64,000 nt of DNA from Streptomyces sp. NBC_00234. Its GTDB lineage: Bacteria > Actinomycetota > Actinomycetes > Streptomycetales > Streptomycetaceae. The notes under the pieces were generated by a model that searched no databases, was not told the origin of the DNA, and was given only the letters and a program-made list of their open reading frames with translations. Location: contig NZ_CP108101.1 of assembly GCF_036195325.1 (NCBI RefSeq), positions 2,480,001 to 2,544,000 of the forward strand, in the 5' to 3' direction. A program made the translations under genes and the position numbers. This document shows, one piece after another, positions 25,662 to 33,878 of the stretch. The stretch's first letter is position 1. Every line of letters begins with the position of its first letter.

Positions 25662-26036
25662 TTACCGCGCCTCTGGGCGGTGCTCGGCCTTGAACTTGTC
25701 CAGCAGGTCGAAGAGCAGCTCTACAGCCGACTTGTCCACTGTGTCTGCGGCCTTTGTGATCTCGACGGCCCACCCCACTGGGCTGCTGTGGCTCCGGCCG
25801 AGCTGCGGCCACAGCCATTCTGCGAACGGGCCTGTGTGCTCGAAGTCCGTCATCGGCTGGGAGCTGTAGATCTCGGAGGCGACTCGGTAGCCGTACAGGA
25901 TCGCCTGCAGCTCCAAGAGTGACCCTCCGCGTACGAACATCCCCGGCCTCATACGGACTTGGTCCAAGAAGTCGTAGACGTCGTGCAACTCGTTGACCGG
26001 CTTAGCTCCCGTCGGCGGCTGAGGTCTCAGATTCAT
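25662..26036 (-). CDS. Unrecognised 124-aa protein of the element
   Basis: Begins MNLRPQPPTGAKPVNELHD; then VYDFLDQVRMRPGMFVRGGSLLELQAILYGYRVA, a helical pattern, and ends with LLFDLLDKFKAEHR. No family recognised. Its ATG overlaps the stop of the upstream minus-strand fragment (ATGA at 26033-26036), so it was translated together with a gene that is now cut. Confidence 0.62.
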   Translation of the reverse strand: MNLRPQPPTGAKPVNELHDVYDFLDQVRMRPGMFVRGGSLLELQAILYGYRVASEIYSSQPMTDFEHTGPFAEWLWPQLGRSHSSPVGWAVEITKAADTVDKSAVELLFDLLDKFKAEHRPEAR

Positions 26037-26150
26037 GCGGAGTTCCTCAGGAGGTATCGGCCGTCGTGGCTGCGGACGTGAGGGCCTGCACCGTCTAGGG
26101 CATCGTGGAGGCGGATCGCGTAGACCTCGGCCATCCGCTCGGTGATCTCC
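26033..26150 (-). pseudogene. C-terminal remnant of a gene cut at the rep junction
   Basis: Read on the minus strand, codons EEITERMAEVYAIRLHDALDG... continue to LLRNSA and stop, overlapping the start of the 124-aa gene. At about 26150 the frame meets the beginning of natural replication-protein sequence on the other strand, so the N-terminus is missing. An internal ATG could make a 33-aa peptide, which is less likely than a remnant. Confidence 0.6.
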
Positions 26151-27064
26151 TCGGTACTCCGCTCGACCCCGACTCCTACGACTACACGGGCGCCGTCCTC
26201 TTCAACAACCACGCCGGGGACCTCTGGCAGCGCTTCACCAACCGCCTCCGCCGCGAGATCGCCGCCCGCGCCGGCCTCACCCAACGCGAACTCAAGGAAA
26301 CCGCACGGGTCTCATACGGGAAGGTCGCCGAGTTCCAAAAGCGCGGCGCCGTCCACTTCCACGCCGTCATCCGACTCGACGGCCCCGAAGGAGCCGACAG
26401 CCCACCGCCCTCATGGGCCTCCGTGCAGCTGCTCGACGACTCCATCCGCTCCGCTGCCGCGCACTCGTACACGACGGTCACCGTCCCGGCCGCCGCCGAC
26501 CAACCCGCACGCCCGCTCCGCTGGGGCACCCAGCTCGACATCCGTCCCATCCGCGCCTTCGACGTCGGGACCGACATCACCGAACAGGCCGTCGCCTCCT
26601 ACGTCGCCAAGTACGCCACCAAAGCCGCCGAGACAACCGGCACCATCGACCGCCGCGTCGGCAACCGTGAGGCCCTGGTCCTCCTCGAGGTACCCGACCA
26701 CCCGCGCCGCCTCATCGAAGCCTGCTTCGACCTCGATCACCTCTACCCCGACCGGCGACTGAGCGCGTGGGCTCACATGCTCGGCTTCCGCGGCCACTTC
26801 TCCTCCAAGTCCCGCCGCTACTCCACCACCCTCGGCGCACTCCGCCAGATCCGCGCCGACTACCGAGCTGCCCAGCAGCGCGAAGAACTCGGCCTGCGCG
26901 ACCCGGACCAGGACCCGACCGTCCTCGTCCTCACCGACTGGCAGTACGCCGGACAAGGCCACAGCCCCGGCGAATCCGTCCTAGCTGCCTCGATCGCCAG
27001 AAGCCTGCAGCACAACCGAGAAACCGCACGCGAAGCCCTCGCTTTGGAAGGAGCCGCAGCATGA
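26150..27064 (+). pseudogene. RepSA-like replication initiator, 5'-truncated
   Basis: About 304 codons of an initiator typical of actinomycete integrative elements. The run LGTPLDPDSYDYTGAVLF is where the conserved part begins. The segment RGAVHFHAVIRLDG holds the His-hydrophobic-His motif of rolling-circle initiators. A later basic block and ASIARSLQHNRETAREALA end the protein. The homologous proteins have an extra N-terminal part with a zinc-finger-like region, absent here. An ORF from an ATG at 26105 reads through, but its first 15 residues come from another gene. Loss of the N-terminus suggests replication is disabled. The stop overlaps the excisionase ATG. Confidence 0.75.
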
Positions 27065-27249
27065 CCATCGCAACCGCCGAACTGCTCACCGTGCCTGAGG
27101 TCATGGCTCGGCTCAAGCTCGGACGCTCCACGGTCTACGACCTGATCCGCTCGCGCCGACTGACCTCGATCACCATCGGCCGGTCCCGGCGCATCCCCGC
27201 CGACGCCGTGCGGGACTTCATCGTCCACGAGATCGAGGAAGCGGCCTGA
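27061..27249 (+). CDS. Excisionase-like HTH protein
   Basis: 62 aa, with the MerR/excisionase HTH_17 fold: LLTVPEVMARLKLGRSTVYDLIRS and a basic wing TIGRSRRIPADAVRDFI. It would direct the integrase towards excision. Start ATG at 27061 overlaps the rep stop (ATGA) and its stop overlaps the integrase ATG, so the three form an operon, as in pSAM2-type elements. Confidence 0.82.
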   Translation: MTIATAELLTVPEVMARLKLGRSTVYDLIRSRRLTSITIGRSRRIPADAVRDFIVHEIEEAA

Positions 27250-28418
27250 TGCCTCCCCAGCGCAAGCGCAACCCCAACGGCGCGGGCACCATCACCAAGC
27301 GCAAAGACGGCCGCTTCCAAGCCGCGGTCTACGTCCTCCAGCCGGACGGCACCCGTGCCCGCAAGTTCGCCTACGGCAAGACCTGGGCCGAGTGCGACAC
27401 CAAGCGCCGTGACCTGCTCGGCAAAGTGGACCAGGGCGTCCCCGTGCCCACACGGTCGGCCAAGATCTCCGAGTGGCTGCCGTACTGGCTGGACAACATC
27501 ATCAAGCCGCGCCGCAAGCGCACGACGTACGCCAAGTACGAGACACACGTCCGGCTCTACCTCGTGCCCATGCTCGGGTCCAAGCGTCTCGAATCGCTGA
27601 GCGTTGCCGACATCCGGCGCTTCCTCGTCCGCCTGGAGCAGCAGACCACCGCGGCAACCGCCAAGGAATCCCACCGTGTCCTGCGTACCGCCCTGACTGC
27701 TGCCTGCCGGGAAGAGCTCGTCATGCGGAACGTGGCCACCCTCGTGGAGCCTCCCTCCGCCACGCCCCGGGACCTGTCGCCCTGGTCGCTCGACGAGACC
27801 CTGTCCTTCCTCACGGCCGCGCGAAAGGACCCGCTCTACGCGGCCTTCGTCCTCGCCATCGCGCTCGGCTTCCGTCGTGGGGAAATCGTCGGCCTGCGGT
27901 GGGAGAACGTGGACCTCGACAAGCGGGAGATCCGGGTCCGTACCCAGCGGCAGCGCGTCCGCGGTGAGGCGTACGAAGACGATCCCAAGGGGCGCCGTAG
28001 GAAGCAGACACTCCCCCTGCCCGCCCTCTGCGTCGCCCCGCTCCGCTGGGAACGGCTGCGCCAGGCCGCCGCTCGTGAAGCTGCTGGCGACAAGTGGGAG
28101 GAGACCGGCTACGTCTTCACCACCCGGACCGGTCGGCCGATCGAGCCGCGCAACCTGTACCGCTCGTTCACCCGCGTCGCCGGCACCGCCGGACTCCGCG
28201 TGATCCGGCTGCACGATGCCCGGCACGGCTGCGCGACCCTGCTGACCGCCGCCGGCGTCCCGCCCCGCGTCGTGATGGAAATCCTCGGGCACAGTCAGAT
28301 CGCCGTCACGATGAACATCTACGCCCACGTCGTCCAGGACACCCAGCGCGAAGCCGTGAGTCACCTGGACCGCATGCTGAAGCGGCAGGTCCCGACCGTG
28401 GGTGACCACGCCCGTTGA
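27249..28418 (+). CDS. Tyrosine recombinase (element integrase)
   Basis: 389 aa. An arm-type DNA-binding N-terminus (NGAGTITKRKDGRFQAAVYV), a core-binding domain and the catalytic domain. Catalytic residues: Arg in LGFRRGEIVGLRWENVD, the His-x-x-Arg in RLHDARHGCATLL, a His in EILGHSQIAVT and the Tyr nucleophile in MNIYAHVV. It acts at the tRNA-Val core next to its 3' end, only 54 bp away. All key residues are present, so it may still be active. ATG overlaps the excisionase stop. Confidence 0.9.
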   Translation: MPPQRKRNPNGAGTITKRKDGRFQAAVYVLQPDGTRARKFAYGKTWAECDTKRRDLLGKVDQGVPVPTRSAKISEWLPYWLDNIIKPRRKRTTYAKYETHVRLYLVPMLGSKRLESLSVADIRRFLVRLEQQTTAATAKESHRVLRTALTAACREELVMRNVATLVEPPSATPRDLSPWSLDETLSFLTAARKDPLYAAFVLAIALGFRRGEIVGLRWENVDLDKREIRVRTQRQRVRGEAYEDDPKGRRRKQTLPLPALCVAPLRWERLRQAAAREAAGDKWEETGYVFTTRTGRPIEPRNLYRSFTRVAGTAGLRVIRLHDARHGCATLLTAAGVPPRVVMEILGHSQIAVTMNIYAHVVQDTQREAVSHLDRMLKRQVPTVGDHAR

Positions 28419-28518
28419 TGTCAGAAGTAGATGTCAAAGGCCCCCAACCATGATCGGTTGGGGGCCTTTGCACTGGTGGGCGCGGACGGTTTCGAACCGC
28501 CGACATCTGCTTTGTAAG
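28395..28518. repeat. Right direct repeat of the integrated element (attR-type copy)
   Basis: Pairs with 21383-21506 at an offset of 7,012 bp, with the 47-bp identical core 28472-28518 in the 3' half of tRNA-Val. The hairpin at 28438-28467 is shared. Confidence 0.85.
28438..28467. terminator. Bidirectional hairpin between integrase and tRNA-Val
   Basis: AGGCCCCCAACC/GGTTGGGGGCCT, 12-bp stem, 6-nt loop. It would end transcripts of the integrase (plus) and the tRNA (minus). Confidence 0.8.
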
Positions 28519-28548
28519 AGCAGCGCTCTACCCCTGAGCTACGCACCC
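28474..28548 (-). tRNA. tRNA-Val(TAC)
   Basis: 75 nt with encoded CCA. GGGTGCG pairs with CGCGCCC (one G-U). D-arm is AGCTCAGGGGTAGAGCG, anticodon loop CTTACAA with TAC, T-arm GGCGGTTCGAAACCGTC. It is the intact gene; the element is inserted after its 3' end. Confidence 0.93.
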
Positions 28549-28745
28549 GTGGATGAGGCAACAGATTACATGGCTCACGGCCCCTCCCCGCAAACCGGTT
28601 CCCCGTCCACCCCGGTCGCCCCGTCCCGCGGACGTCTACGGGGGATATCCCCACCCCCAAGACGGTAGCCGTCCGGATCCCCCGGGGTGGGGGGAGTACA
28701 TACGGTGAGTGCACAACGGCGGCACTATCAGGGGGACCGACCACC

Positions 28746-29522
28746 ATGACCTTCCGTACCCGCGCACTCACCGGCACGCTCGGCGTCACCGGTGGGGTCT
28801 TCGTGCTCGTTGCTGCCCTCAGCGGGTGCGGGAGTACCGATGTCGATGATGCTCCCGCCGAGCACAAGGCGTTCGCGCTCGGAGGGAAGACGCTGACCGT
28901 CGATGCCGAGAACTCCCGTGTGGAGCTCGTTGCGGCCGATGTGTCGCAGGTCGAGGTGACGCGGCGGTTCGACGGGTGGGTCGTGCTGGGGAACGGGCCC
29001 GAGGCCGTCTGGGAGATGAAGGACGGTGTCCTGCGCCTCGGTGTGGAGTGCGAGGCGATGATCAGTGACTGCGACGCGCACCACCGGGTGAAGGTGCCGC
29101 GCGGGGTGGCCGTGACCGTGCGCGGGAACAACGGGCAGATCACCGCGTCAGGGTTCGACAGGCGGCTCGACCTCACCTCGGACAACGGTGGCGTGGTCGT
29201 CCGGGACTCCAGTGGGCCCCTGAAGCTCGTGAGCGACAACGGTGCCGTCGTGGCGGAGCGGATCTCCGCCTCCTCCGTGGACGCCGAATCGGACAACGGT
29301 TCCGTGCGGCTGACGTTCAGCAGCGTGCCGACGCTGGTGGAGACCGTCAGCGACAACGGGGAGATCACCATCGAGCTGCCCAAGGGCGAGGACTCGTACG
29401 CCGTGACCGCCGAGGCCGACAACGGGGACGTATCCGTGAAGGTCCCGCGCCGCGACGACAGCCCGCACGTGGTGAAGGCGCGCAGCGACAACGGCGAAGT
29501 CACTGTCCGAAGCGCGAACTAA
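28746..29522 (+). CDS. DUF4097-type beta-strand repeat lipoprotein
   Basis: 258 aa. The lipobox LVAALSGC follows a short hydrophobic signal. The mature part is a beta-helix of repeated strands, each turn marked by SDNG or DNG (six clear copies in LTSDNGGV, LVSDNGAV, ESDNGSV, TVSDNGEI, EADNGDV and ARSDNGEV). DUF4097 proteins form adhesin-like or anti-sigma-related beta-helices on the cell surface. ATG at 28746 follows a GGGGGACC site. Confidence 0.85.
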   Translation: MTFRTRALTGTLGVTGGVFVLVAALSGCGSTDVDDAPAEHKAFALGGKTLTVDAENSRVELVAADVSQVEVTRRFDGWVVLGNGPEAVWEMKDGVLRLGVECEAMISDCDAHHRVKVPRGVAVTVRGNNGQITASGFDRRLDLTSDNGGVVVRDSSGPLKLVSDNGAVVAERISASSVDAESDNGSVRLTFSSVPTLVETVSDNGEITIELPKGEDSYAVTAEADNGDVSVKVPRRDDSPHVVKARSDNGEVTVRSAN

Positions 29523-29593
29523 CCGACCCGTGTGTTCGTCCTTACCTGGTGGGAGAATGAACCGGGCAGGGCGAAACGGCACGGGAGAGGGAT

Positions 29594-30961
29594 GTGACGG
29601 CGACACACGCGCGGCCGCAGGCGAAAGCGGGTGGGGGTTCCGTCGTCAGGGATGTCCTGACTCTGATGGTGTTGCCGGTCCCGTTGCTGGCCGCCGCGCT
29701 GCCGGCCGCCTTCGCGAGTGGAGGGACGCGTCGCTGGTTCGGTGGTCGTGGTGAGAACCAGCGGGCGGACGCCCAGGCGGCGAAGGACGCCGCCGCGGCT
29801 GCCTTCCTGGAGCTCGACACCGCTCAGCGCGATCTGCTGATCTCCATCGAGACCATCACCGCCGTGGACAGCTCTCCCCGGGCCCGCCAGGCCGTCGACG
29901 ACTTCGCCGCGCTGGGGCGGCGGATCGACGAGGTGAGCCATGCGTACATCACGGCCGTCGACGCCCACGACCTCGACCGCCACGATCTCGAACCGGCGGT
30001 CGCCGCCCGTGCCGCGACCGAGCTGACGAAGGCGAAGGACGAGCTCGTACGGGTCAAGAGCGAGCTCGACCGGTTCGCGCAAGGTCTCGGGCCGTTGCTC
30101 GGCAGCGCGGAGACGCAGCTCGCCCGGCTCGCGCCGGCCGTGGAGCGTGCACGGCAGGCGCTGCTCGGGGCGAGCAATGCCCTTGATGCCGTACGGGCCT
30201 CCGGGCTGCGCGCCGACGACCTCGCGGCGCGGCTGGCGGCTCTGGCGCCCGAGCTGACGCGGCTCAATCAGGGCGCCGGCCGGCACGGCGTGGCGGATAC
30301 GTTGCAGCGCGCCGACCAGGTTCTTCGGGACGCCGAGGCCGTACGGGCCGAGGCGGACCGGCTTCCGGAGCGGGCCAGGGAGATCGACCGCCGGCTGGTC
30401 TCGCTCCGTACCCGCGCCCAGGCGCTGACGACGCGCGCAGGATCGGTCGAACCGGTGCTGAGCGAGCTGCGGCGGCGGTTCTCGGCCGCCTGCTGGCAGG
30501 ACCTCCAGCCCGTTCCGGAGCAGGCCGTGGTGAACATCCGGCAGGCCGAGGAGAAGCTCGCGGAGGCCACGAAGGCGCGCGACGAGCAGCGCTGGCCCGA
30601 TGCGACGGCGCAGCTGAGCACGGTCCGCGCCCTGCTGAACACGACCGACGAAGCGGTGTCCGCCGCCGGTGACCGTTTGCAGCGGCTGGACGCGGTGGCG
30701 AAGGACCCGCAGCAGGAGATTCAGCGGACCCGCTTCGCGATCCGTGACGCCCAGCGGCTGGCGATGGCCGGGCGCAACACTCCCGATCCGCGCCATGCCC
30801 GGCCGCTCGACGACGCCGTCGTCCGGCTGGACCGCGCCGTCGCGGGGCTGGACGGGCGCCACCCCGATTACTGGCACTTCCTGACCGAGACCGAGGCCGT
30901 GCGGCAGTCGGTGACCCGCGTGGTGTCCGCCATCCGCGAGGAGCGTGGGGGCGGGGCCTGA
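29594..30961 (+). CDS. Long coiled-coil membrane-associated protein
   Basis: 455 aa. One N-terminal hydrophobic segment (LTLMVLPVPLLAAALPAAFA) then about 400 residues of Ala/Arg/Glu/Leu-rich helix with heptad pattern (KAKDELVRVKSELDRF, QRADQVLRDAEAVRAEADRL, RDAQRLAMAGRNTP). It is likely anchored with the coiled-coil on one side. The coil recalls the C-terminal region of actinobacterial TPM-domain proteins but lacks the TPM domain. GTG start at 29594 follows GGGAGAGGGA. It sits alone, 71 bp after the lipoprotein gene. Confidence 0.65.
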   Translation: MTATHARPQAKAGGGSVVRDVLTLMVLPVPLLAAALPAAFASGGTRRWFGGRGENQRADAQAAKDAAAAAFLELDTAQRDLLISIETITAVDSSPRARQAVDDFAALGRRIDEVSHAYITAVDAHDLDRHDLEPAVAARAATELTKAKDELVRVKSELDRFAQGLGPLLGSAETQLARLAPAVERARQALLGASNALDAVRASGLRADDLAARLAALAPELTRLNQGAGRHGVADTLQRADQVLRDAEAVRAEADRLPERAREIDRRLVSLRTRAQALTTRAGSVEPVLSELRRRFSAACWQDLQPVPEQAVVNIRQAEEKLAEATKARDEQRWPDATAQLSTVRALLNTTDEAVSAAGDRLQRLDAVAKDPQQEIQRTRFAIRDAQRLAMAGRNTPDPRHARPLDDAVVRLDRAVAGLDGRHPDYWHFLTETEAVRQSVTRVVSAIREERGGGA

Positions 30962-31044
30962 CGGGGAGCGCGGAAGTGGCGTGGAAGTGGTGTGGAAGGT
31001 GGCGTGGTCGGTGCTTCCGGGGGGTCGGGGTGCGTTCGTCGGCT

Positions 31045-31126
31045 TGAACGCCGGGGCTCGCGTCGTCCGCCTGAACGCCCGGGCCCGCGTCGTACCGCCT
31101 GAACGCCGGGGCGCGCGTCGTCAGCG
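31045..31126. repeat. Three tandem copies of a 27-28 bp repeat
   Basis: Units beginning TGAACGCC at 31045, 31072 and 31100, each with GGGC..CGCGTCGT. They lie in the 320-bp gap 30962-31282, which holds nothing else recognised apart from the ribosome site of the next gene. Confidence 0.7.
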
Positions 31127-31282
31127 TGAGCGCCGCGTTTGTCCGGACGCGTCCATGGGCTGATCCTTGAAGTAGTGGAAAGCAAGAAGGCCGAAGAAGA
31201 GAAGTGACCTCCTAGGGACTTCGCAGATTGCGCCGCAGGTGCGCGCCCGCGGGTCCGCCGCCTGCGGTCGAAGGAGGCTCGA

Positions 31283-31918
31283 ATGGCTCCACACGCCTCT
31301 CACGCCCCTCATGCCCATCAAGCCCCGCCTGCCCCACCTGCCCCTCATCTGCGGCACACGCCGAGTCCGGCGGGCCGGCGGTCGAGGATGGTCCGGCTCG
31401 ACGAGCACCTGCCGGTCGATCACCGGCTCAGCCAGGTCTACCGCGTCGGGGCCGGGCTGACCGGGCTGGTTCTGCTCGCCTTCGGCATTCTGGGTCTCAT
31501 CGACAAGGTCGGATTCTTCGACACCGGTGGCGACAAGGTGGGGGGCCTCAGCACCAACGGCGCGCTCAGCGTCCTCTCCATCTGCGTGGGGCTGCTGCTC
31601 TTCGTCGGGATGGTGATCGGCGGCAACGTCGCCTCGACACTCAACATGGTCCTGGGGATCGCGTTCATCCTGAGCGGGTTCGTCAACCTCGCTCTGCTGG
31701 ATACGGGCCTCAACTTCCTCGCGTTCGAGATCCAGAACGTGCTGTTCAGCTTCGTGGTCGGCCTGATGCTGATGTTCTTCGGCATGTACGGCCGAGTCAG
31801 TGGCCGCCTGCCGCACGACAACCCGTACTGGCAGGCCCGTCACCCCGAGCAGGCCGCGCACGAAGCGCGGCGCCGGAGGCCCCCGCAGATGCCGGAGGTC
31901 CGGCACGAGAGGTCCTAG
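31283..31918 (+). CDS. DUF4383 membrane protein with His/Pro-rich N-terminus
   Basis: 211 aa. An unusual N-terminus rich in His, Ala and Pro (PHASHAPHAHQAPPAPPAPH) precedes the four-helix DUF4383 domain (VYRVGAGLTGLVLLAFGILG, LSVLSICVGLLLFVGMVIGG, LNMVLGIAFILSGFVNLALLD, IQNVLFSFVVGLMLMFFGMY). The tail is basic. The His-rich tract could bind metals. AAGGAGG is directly upstream of the ATG. DUF4383 proteins are unstudied membrane proteins. Confidence 0.8.
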   Translation: MAPHASHAPHAHQAPPAPPAPHLRHTPSPAGRRSRMVRLDEHLPVDHRLSQVYRVGAGLTGLVLLAFGILGLIDKVGFFDTGGDKVGGLSTNGALSVLSICVGLLLFVGMVIGGNVASTLNMVLGIAFILSGFVNLALLDTGLNFLAFEIQNVLFSFVVGLMLMFFGMYGRVSGRLPHDNPYWQARHPEQAAHEARRRRPPQMPEVRHERS

Positions 31919-32015
31919 GGTGCGTCTTGCGTGCGTGGCGGACGCCGCGCGGCAGACCGCAGATTGACGAGAAGTCCTGGCTACGCGGTCTTGCCCCGGG
32001 CTCTACGCTTGGGCC

Positions 32016-32237
32016 ATGCCTCGCTATGAGTACCGCTGCCGCCCCTGCGGAGACACGTTCGAAGTCAGCCGTCCGATGGCGGAGTCCGCCGCTCCCGCCA
32101 CCTGCCCCGCCGGGCACGAGGACACCGTGAAGCTGCTCTCCACCGTTGCCGTCGCCGGAGGGGCCCAGTCCGCGCCCGCCCCGGCAGCCGGTGGGGGTGG
32201 GGGTGGCGGTTGCTGCGGGGGCGGTTGCTGCGGCTGA
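32016..32237 (+). CDS. FmdB-family zinc-ribbon protein
   Basis: 73 aa. MPRYEYRCRPCGDTFEVSR matches the FmdB/regulatory zinc-ribbon start; the second Cys is in ATCPAGHEDTVKLLSTVA. The tail is a Gly/Cys-rich run ending GGGCCG, unusually Cys-rich and reminiscent of metal-binding tails. Cytoplasmic. ATG at 32016. It converges with the methyltransferase gene. Confidence 0.86.
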   Translation: MPRYEYRCRPCGDTFEVSRPMAESAAPATCPAGHEDTVKLLSTVAVAGGAQSAPAPAAGGGGGGGCCGGGCCG

Positions 32238-32264
32238 CCCAGGACGCCTCCGGCTCCGGGCCTC

Positions 32265-32924
32265 CTACCTCTTCCGCGAGAGCGTCAGCCCGTCCGCCAC
32301 CGTGAGCAGCACGCTGTCCATACGGGTGTCGGCGGCGACGTGGACGTTGAAGTCCTTGATCGCCGCCGCTGCCCCGGTCGCCCGCGGATCGACCACGCCC
32401 CCGTGGAACAGCACGTTGTCGGTCGCGATCAGGCCGCCGGGACGCATCCGGGGGACCAGCTCCTCCCAGTACGGGATGTAGTTGCCCTTGTCCGCGTCCA
32501 GGTAGGCGAGGTCGATGTGCGGTGCGGACGGCATCGCGCGCAGGGTTTCCAGCGCGGGTGCGATCCGCAGGTCGATACGGTCCGCGACGCCGGCCTTCTC
32601 CCAGGCCGCCCGGCCGAACGACGTCCACTCCTCGGAGACGTCGCAGGCGATCAGCGTCCCGCCCGGCGGCAGCGCCTGGGCCATCGCCAGCGCCGAGAAG
32701 CCGGTGAAGGTGCCGACCTCGACGATGTGCTCGGCTCCCGTCAGCCGGACGAGGAAGGCGAGGAGCGGTCCCTGCTCCTCCGCGGACTGCATGCCCGCAT
32801 GGTCCGGGAACCGGGCGTAGGTGGTCTCGACGAGCTCACGCTGCACCGCGTCGAGCGGTGGGTTGTGCGCCAGCATGTACGCGTACAGCTCGTCCGTGAT
32901 CCTGGTTTCGTTGCCCTTGCTCAT
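32265..32924 (-). CDS. SAM-dependent O-methyltransferase (caffeoyl-CoA type)
   Basis: 219 aa, normal length. The SAM motif is VEVGTFTGFSALAMAQ; the metal/acid motif is IDLAYLDADKGNYIPYW; IATDNVLFHGGV follows. This is the family methylating catechol-like phenols with Mg. The substrate is unknown. The ATG at 32924 follows AGGAAG at a suitable distance. Confidence 0.88.
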   Translation of the reverse strand: MSKGNETRITDELYAYMLAHNPPLDAVQRELVETTYARFPDHAGMQSAEEQGPLLAFLVRLTGAEHIVEVGTFTGFSALAMAQALPPGGTLIACDVSEEWTSFGRAAWEKAGVADRIDLRIAPALETLRAMPSAPHIDLAYLDADKGNYIPYWEELVPRMRPGGLIATDNVLFHGGVVDPRATGAAAAIKDFNVHVAADTRMDSVLLTVADGLTLSRKR

Positions 32925-33050
32925 CGCGCGCTTCCTCCGTGACTGGACGGCTTCCGGCACGTCGGGAGTCCGCCCGACGGTCTGTCCGCAATCCTGGAAT
33001 CCTGGCTGCCATCCTGTCCGGAGTCGGCCGGATTTCGCGCGCGGCGCGGG

Positions 33051-33878
33051 CTACCGGCGCCGCTCCGCGCCGGCCGCGCCGATGAACCGGCGCAGGATCT
33101 CCTCGCCCGCCGCGACACCCGATTCGCTCAGCACCTCGACGTTCGGGGCGGTCCAGCCGCTGTCCGCGAGTTCGCCGTGGCCCGGGCGCCAGGCACGGTC
33201 CGCGGCGAGCAGCAGGTCCGCGTCGAGGAGCGAGTCGCCGGCGGCGAGGGTCAGAGAGGCGCCGCAGCGGCGTGCGACCTCGTTCATCGCGGCGCTCTTG
33301 GTGAGCGGCCTGGGTACGGCGTAGATCTTGCGGCCCTGGAGCGAGACGGTCCAGCCCCGGCCGTCCGCCCAGTCCGCCAGTTCCTTCACCCAGCCCTCGG
33401 GCAGCAGCGAGCGCTCGACGACGAGGTACGCGAAGAGGTCTTCGGCGATCCGTTCCTTGAGGAGCCAGGCGGGGTCGGCGGCGGCGACCAGGTGGGCCCT
33501 GACCTCGGCGAGGGAGGCGCACTCGTCGGCGAGCCGGGCCGCGACCTGCCGCTGCCAGTCCCGGTCGGAGACCCCGTCGACCAGCAGGTGTCCGCCGTTG
33601 GCGCAGATGGCGTACTGCGGTGCGGGGCCGGGGAGATGGATGCGGTGGTACTGCTCGCGGGTACGGGTCGTGGTGGGGACGAAGACCGTGCTGCGGCCCA
33701 CCGCGTCGAGCAGCGCCGCCGCGGTCTCGGTGAGATAGGACAGCGGCTTGTGTCCGTAGATCTCGACGCACAGCAACCGCGGGGCTTCCGCGTCGGGCAT
33801 CGGCAGCTGGAGGGCCGCCGCGGAGTAGATGAGGGTGCGGTCGAGGTCGCTGGCGACCAGTGTCACCTGTGCGCTCAC
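33051..33878 (-). CDS. HAD phosphatase of the Ter-associated module
   Basis: 275 aa. HAD motif I is VASDLDRTLIYS; motif II is the Thr in FVPTTTRTRE, motif III the Lys region KSAAMNEVARR and motif IV LTLAAGDSLLDADLL, a sucrose-phosphatase-like Cof subclass. GTG start overlaps the stop of the PRTase-StiP gene (GTGA), showing coupling. It likely removes a phosphate from the product of the fused phosphoribosyltransferases. Similar HADs occur beside StiP-like genes in Ter systems. Confidence 0.85.
   Translation of the reverse strand: MSAQVTLVASDLDRTLIYSAAALQLPMPDAEAPRLLCVEIYGHKPLSYLTETAAALLDAVGRSTVFVPTTTRTREQYHRIHLPGPAPQYAICANGGHLLVDGVSDRDWQRQVAARLADECASLAEVRAHLVAAADPAWLLKERIAEDLFAYLVVERSLLPEGWVKELADWADGRGWTVSLQGRKIYAVPRPLTKSAAMNEVARRCGASLTLAAGDSLLDADLLLAADRAWRPGHGELADSGWTAPNVEVLSESGVAAGEEILRRFIGAAGAERRR

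Noticed and set aside
25322..25818. Open frames on both strands in the gene-free part of the element
   Set aside because: Neither has a ribosome site or a folded-protein pattern; they overlap each other and the inverted repeat.
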